From an uncultured Pseudomonadota bacterium (GTDB lineage Bacteria > Desulfobacterota_B > Binatia > UBA9968): a stretch of 24,335 nt of DNA. This document shows, piece after piece, positions 21,692-24,335 of this stretch (the stretch's first letter is position 1; every line of letters starts with the position of its first letter). The notes beneath the pieces are model-generated. The model saw nothing but the letters and a program-made list of their open reading frames with translations. It searched no databases and was not told the origin of the DNA. The position numbers and the translations under genes were made by a program. Location of the stretch: the NCBI GenBank assembly GCA_946478635.1, contig CAMLCX010000015.1, positions 1 through 24,335 on the forward strand, read 5' to 3'.

Positions 21692-22699
21692 ATGAACCGT
21701 CGGGTAATCCTCGCTTTCGGGCTCGCCGGAGTCTTGTTTGCGGTGAAGCTGACTCCCGAGGTTTCGGCATCGGGCGATAGGATTAATTTCGCTTACAGCG
21801 CCATCGCGGGCGCCCAGGCGATTCCGTGGGTTACCAAGGAAGCCGGTTTATTTGAGAAACATAACCTCGATCTTCAGCTGATTTATATCGACGGCGGCCC
21901 AAGGGCCGCGCAAGCTCTGTTGGCGGGGGACGTCCCCATCGTGCAACTCGGCGGCAGCGCTCCGGTAGCCGCCCGCCTTAGAGGCGCCGATATTGTAACT
22001 ATCGGCGGGTTGATGAACGCCCTTGCGTTTAGCCTGATCGTGCACCCCGAATTTCGCCGACCCGAACAACTCAAAGGAAAGAGCCTTGCGGTTAGCCGTC
22101 TTGGCAGCATCTCGGACTATGCGACGCGAAAGATCCTTACCAAATGGGGACTGCGACCCGATCGCGATGTGTCGTTGCTACAGATTCCCGGCGGTTCTCC
22201 GGTCCGGCTCGCCGCCGTGCAAAGCGGCACGGTGGCCGGCATGGTCGGGCAGCCCCCCCTCACCACAATGGCGCGAAAAGCCAAACTTCATATATTGGCT
22301 GAACCGGCTGATTTCGGCGCCGCATACCCAAACACCGTCATCGCAACGCAGCAAGCCTTTGTTAAACGGAACCGATCGATAGTGCGCAATTTCAAACAGG
22401 CGATCATCGAAGGTATTCACGTTTACAAGACACGCCCTGATTTCAGCAAGAAGGTCATTGCGAAATATATGCGTATTACGGATGTTTCCGCCATCGAGGA
22501 TAGCTACGCCTTTTTCTCGGGGCTCGTGCCCGTCAAGCCCTACCCGTCGTTGGAAGCGATCAAGGAAGCCCTGATCGAACTACAGGAGAGCGATCCGAAG
22601 GCGCGAAACGCCCGGCCCGAGGACTTCATCGATATGAGTATCGTTAGAGCGATCGACGATAGCGGTTTCATCGATAATCTTTATAAATCGAAAAACTGA
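21692..22699 (+). CDS. ABC transporter solute-binding protein, NMT1/TauA type (rightward paralogue)
   Basis: 335 residues. The ATG at 21692 has GAGGG 6 bases upstream, which decides the start over a longer in-frame reading. The signal peptide MNRRVILAFGLAGVLFAVKL ends near EVSAS. The mature part INFAYSAIAGAQAIPWVTKE, AGLFEKHNLDLQLIYIDGGP and RAAQALLAGDVPIV is the same family and clearly related to the leftward paralogue at 17088-18107. The hinge segment is RRPEQLKGKSLAVSRLGS, and the end is IDDSGFIDNLYKSKN. The next gene starts 5-8 bases after its stop, so it is tightly co-transcribed with an AMP-forming ligase. It should be a periplasmic binding protein, but no transporter subunit is present here. 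The ligand is unknown. Confidence 0.9.
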   Translation: MNRRVILAFGLAGVLFAVKLTPEVSASGDRINFAYSAIAGAQAIPWVTKEAGLFEKHNLDLQLIYIDGGPRAAQALLAGDVPIVQLGGSAPVAARLRGADIVTIGGLMNALAFSLIVHPEFRRPEQLKGKSLAVSRLGSISDYATRKILTKWGLRPDRDVSLLQIPGGSPVRLAAVQSGTVAGMVGQPPLTTMARKAKLHILAEPADFGAAYPNTVIATQQAFVKRNRSIVRNFKQAIIEGIHVYKTRPDFSKKVIAKYMRITDVSAIEDSYAFFSGLVPVKPYPSLEAIKEALIELQESDPKARNARPEDFIDMSIVRAIDDSGFIDNLYKSKN

Positions 22700-22707
22700 C
22701 GACGGTG

Positions 22708-24264
22708 ATGCAGCGCTCCGACAAGGTTCTGTTTAACTTATTTTCAATCGTGGAAGACGCTGCCGGGCAATGGCCGAATTCGGCGGCGTTAATTCAGGAC
22801 GACAGAGTCTTCACCTACGAAAAACTTTATCAGAGCATCTGTCACCTTGCGGATGAGTTAATCGCTATCGGCGTCTCACGGGGCGATAAGGTCGGCGTCG
22901 TTTTTCCCCGGAGCATCGAATACGTATTATCGTGTTTTGCCGTCCTGAAGGCAGGCGCTATAGCCGTCCCAATCTCAGCCGTACTCAAAGCCCACGAGAT
23001 CGCGGCGGCTGTCGCCGCTGTCGATATCGACGCGTTCTGCTGCCATGAAAATCTGAGCTCTACCATGGCCGGCTCCGGCATTATGGGAACAAACTCGCTC
23101 TATCGCTCGCCCTCGCACCCCTCGATCGCGGTCACGCGCATCGAAGCTCCAGCGCAAAATCCGCTGATGGGCGAACGCCTGCTCGCTGCAAATGCCGCTT
23201 ACATCTGCTTTAGCTCGGGCACCACATCGACTTCAAAAGGTATCGTGCTGTCACACGAAGCCCTTTATGAGCGCGCCAACCGCCGCGTCGACGCCCCGAA
23301 GACGACGGCGGAGAGTTCCATTCTATGGCTGCGTGCCTTCGACCGCTTTGTGCCCAATCAGATTGTGGCGGCGTTCATGCTGGGAGCGAAAATCGTTATC
23401 GGTAACAGTTTGGATCGCCGTACCCTGCCGCGGCTGATTAAACAGCACGGCGTGAATCAGGTTTGGGCCGTTCCATCTTTTTATAGGACGTTACTGCAAG
23501 ATTCGGTGCCGGCGTCGGACTATGAATCGGTGCCCTATTTCCTCAGCTCTGGCGCGCCCCTCCCGGCCCAGGTATCCGAGACTTTTTACAATAAGTTTCA
23601 CCGTGAAATCATGCAAAATTACGGATCGGCGGAATGCAGTCCGATATTCATCAACGCCAGCACCGACCCCAAAAAACGAGGGTCGGTGGGTCTGCCTGTG
23701 GAAGGACGGCAAGTTCGCCTGCGCTCTCTCGATTCGAACTCAGGCGAGAATGCATCCGAAGGTGAGCTTCTGGTGCGCGGCTCGGGTATGCTCAGCGCCT
23801 ACTACAATCCCTGGCGATACCCGGAGGAGTTTTTGCACGATGGCTGGTTGCCCACCGGAGACATCGCCCGACGAGATGAGGATGGTTATTACTGGATTAT
23901 CGGTCGCATTAAGGAAATCATCAATGTCGGCGGCACCAAAGTTTTTGCCAGCGAACTCGAGGAACTCATCTCCAGGCACCCCGCTGTCGAGGATTGCGTC
24001 GTATTCGGCGTGGCGGATCCACGCTTCGGCGAAGTTCCCAGCGCAAAGGTGAAGCTGCGCGACATGAGCGCGTCCGCGGAAAACGATTTGCTCAGATTTG
24101 TAAACGACCGCGTCTCGGTTTTTAAATCATTACGCAAACTGGAATTCGTCGATCACATTGAGAAGACCGCCACCGGAAAACCCAAGCGCTGGCTCTATCG
24201 AGCCCTTACGCTTACAATACCGCTCTTTGAAATGCTGTTAGAGGTAGCCGAGTCGATGACCTAG
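22708..24264 (+). CDS. AMP-forming acyl/aryl ligase (ANL superfamily), second copy
   Basis: 518 residues from ATG 22708 (a GTG at 22705 is equally possible). All core motifs are normal: A3 ICFSSGTTSTSKG (166-178), A5 NYGSAECSP (304-312) with the Mg-binding Glu, A7 WLPTGDIARRDEDG (380-393), A8 GRIKEIINVGGTKVFASELE (399-418), and A10 TATGKPKRWLYRA with Lys491. It should form acyl-AMP and then a thioester with CoA or a carrier protein. Residues after A10 add a hydrophobic tail (LTLTIPLFEMLLEVAESM) absent from the first copy. It is coupled to the upstream solute-binding gene. It is not a close copy of the leftward ligase, because lengths and motif residues differ. Confidence 0.92.
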   Translation: MQRSDKVLFNLFSIVEDAAGQWPNSAALIQDDRVFTYEKLYQSICHLADELIAIGVSRGDKVGVVFPRSIEYVLSCFAVLKAGAIAVPISAVLKAHEIAAAVAAVDIDAFCCHENLSSTMAGSGIMGTNSLYRSPSHPSIAVTRIEAPAQNPLMGERLLAANAAYICFSSGTTSTSKGIVLSHEALYERANRRVDAPKTTAESSILWLRAFDRFVPNQIVAAFMLGAKIVIGNSLDRRTLPRLIKQHGVNQVWAVPSFYRTLLQDSVPASDYESVPYFLSSGAPLPAQVSETFYNKFHREIMQNYGSAECSPIFINASTDPKKRGSVGLPVEGRQVRLRSLDSNSGENASEGELLVRGSGMLSAYYNPWRYPEEFLHDGWLPTGDIARRDEDGYYWIIGRIKEIINVGGTKVFASELEELISRHPAVEDCVVFGVADPRFGEVPSAKVKLRDMSASAENDLLRFVNDRVSVFKSLRKLEFVDHIEKTATGKPKRWLYRALTLTIPLFEMLLEVAESMT

Positions 24265-24335
24265 GTTCAGCTCTGGGGATCTAGGAGTTTATCGGCAAGC
24301 CAGCGGCTACAATCCCAGCCAAAATCCGTTCGAGG

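Noticed and set aside
1..24335. CRISPR array, tRNA or rRNA
   Set aside because: No regularly spaced short direct repeats and no recognisable rRNA or tRNA segments were seen on either strand.

Overview
The window looks like chromosomal DNA of a GC-rich, free-living Gram-negative bacterium, probably from soil or sediment. It carries three NMT1/TauA-type solute-binding proteins, a lipobox lipoprotein, an LpxL/HtrB-like acyltransferase and Tad-type minor pilins. Many paralogous solute-binding proteins beside acyl-CoA-ligase genes recall uncultured deltaproteobacteria-like soil lineages such as Binatota, Tectomicrobia or Rokubacteria. That placement is an inference from style and I hold it loosely. 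I saw no rRNA, tRNA, CRISPR array, transposase or integrase gene.

Layout. (1) 1-4.4 kb: the first 24 codons of a TIR-type protein running off the edge, a solute-binding protein with its own strong promoter, a small DUF4265-like protein, and a three-gene minor-pilin operon (TadE-like, TadE-like, TadG-like) with none of the Tad secretion machinery nearby. (2) 4.4-8.6 kb: a DAHP synthase with a palindrome at its predicted transcription start, a small lipoprotein, two membrane proteins, a DUF6924-like protein and a DUF72 protein. (3) 8.6-17.1 kb: an accessory-looking stretch of small, functionally unrelated genes (exported methyltransferase, DUF1272, YCII, cupin, two to three unknowns, a membrane protein, trans-aconitate methyltransferase, NTF2-like). 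Several gaps here contain long imperfect hairpins with bulged bases and CTAAC/GTTAG ends. These resemble integron attC sites, and one gap carries nested dispersed repeats. (4) 17.1-24.3 kb: a divergent acyl-activation locus. Leftward genes are ACP, LPLAT-family acyltransferase, AMP-forming acyl ligase, second ACP and solute-binding protein. Rightward genes are a paralogous solute-binding protein and a second AMP-forming ligase.

How the genes may work together. The 17-24 kb locus is the best candidate for an undescribed system. Two adenylating enzymes could load carboxylic acids onto two different stand-alone carrier proteins, and a membrane acyltransferase could move the acyl group to an acceptor. 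The two related binding proteins could capture a substrate or precursor. No permease, ATPase, ketosynthase, thioesterase or phosphopantetheinyl transferase lies in the window, so the pathway is incomplete here. In the 10-17 kb region, the hairpins and unrelated small genes suggest a decayed or integrase-less cassette array. That is a structural hypothesis and needs a covariance-model search.
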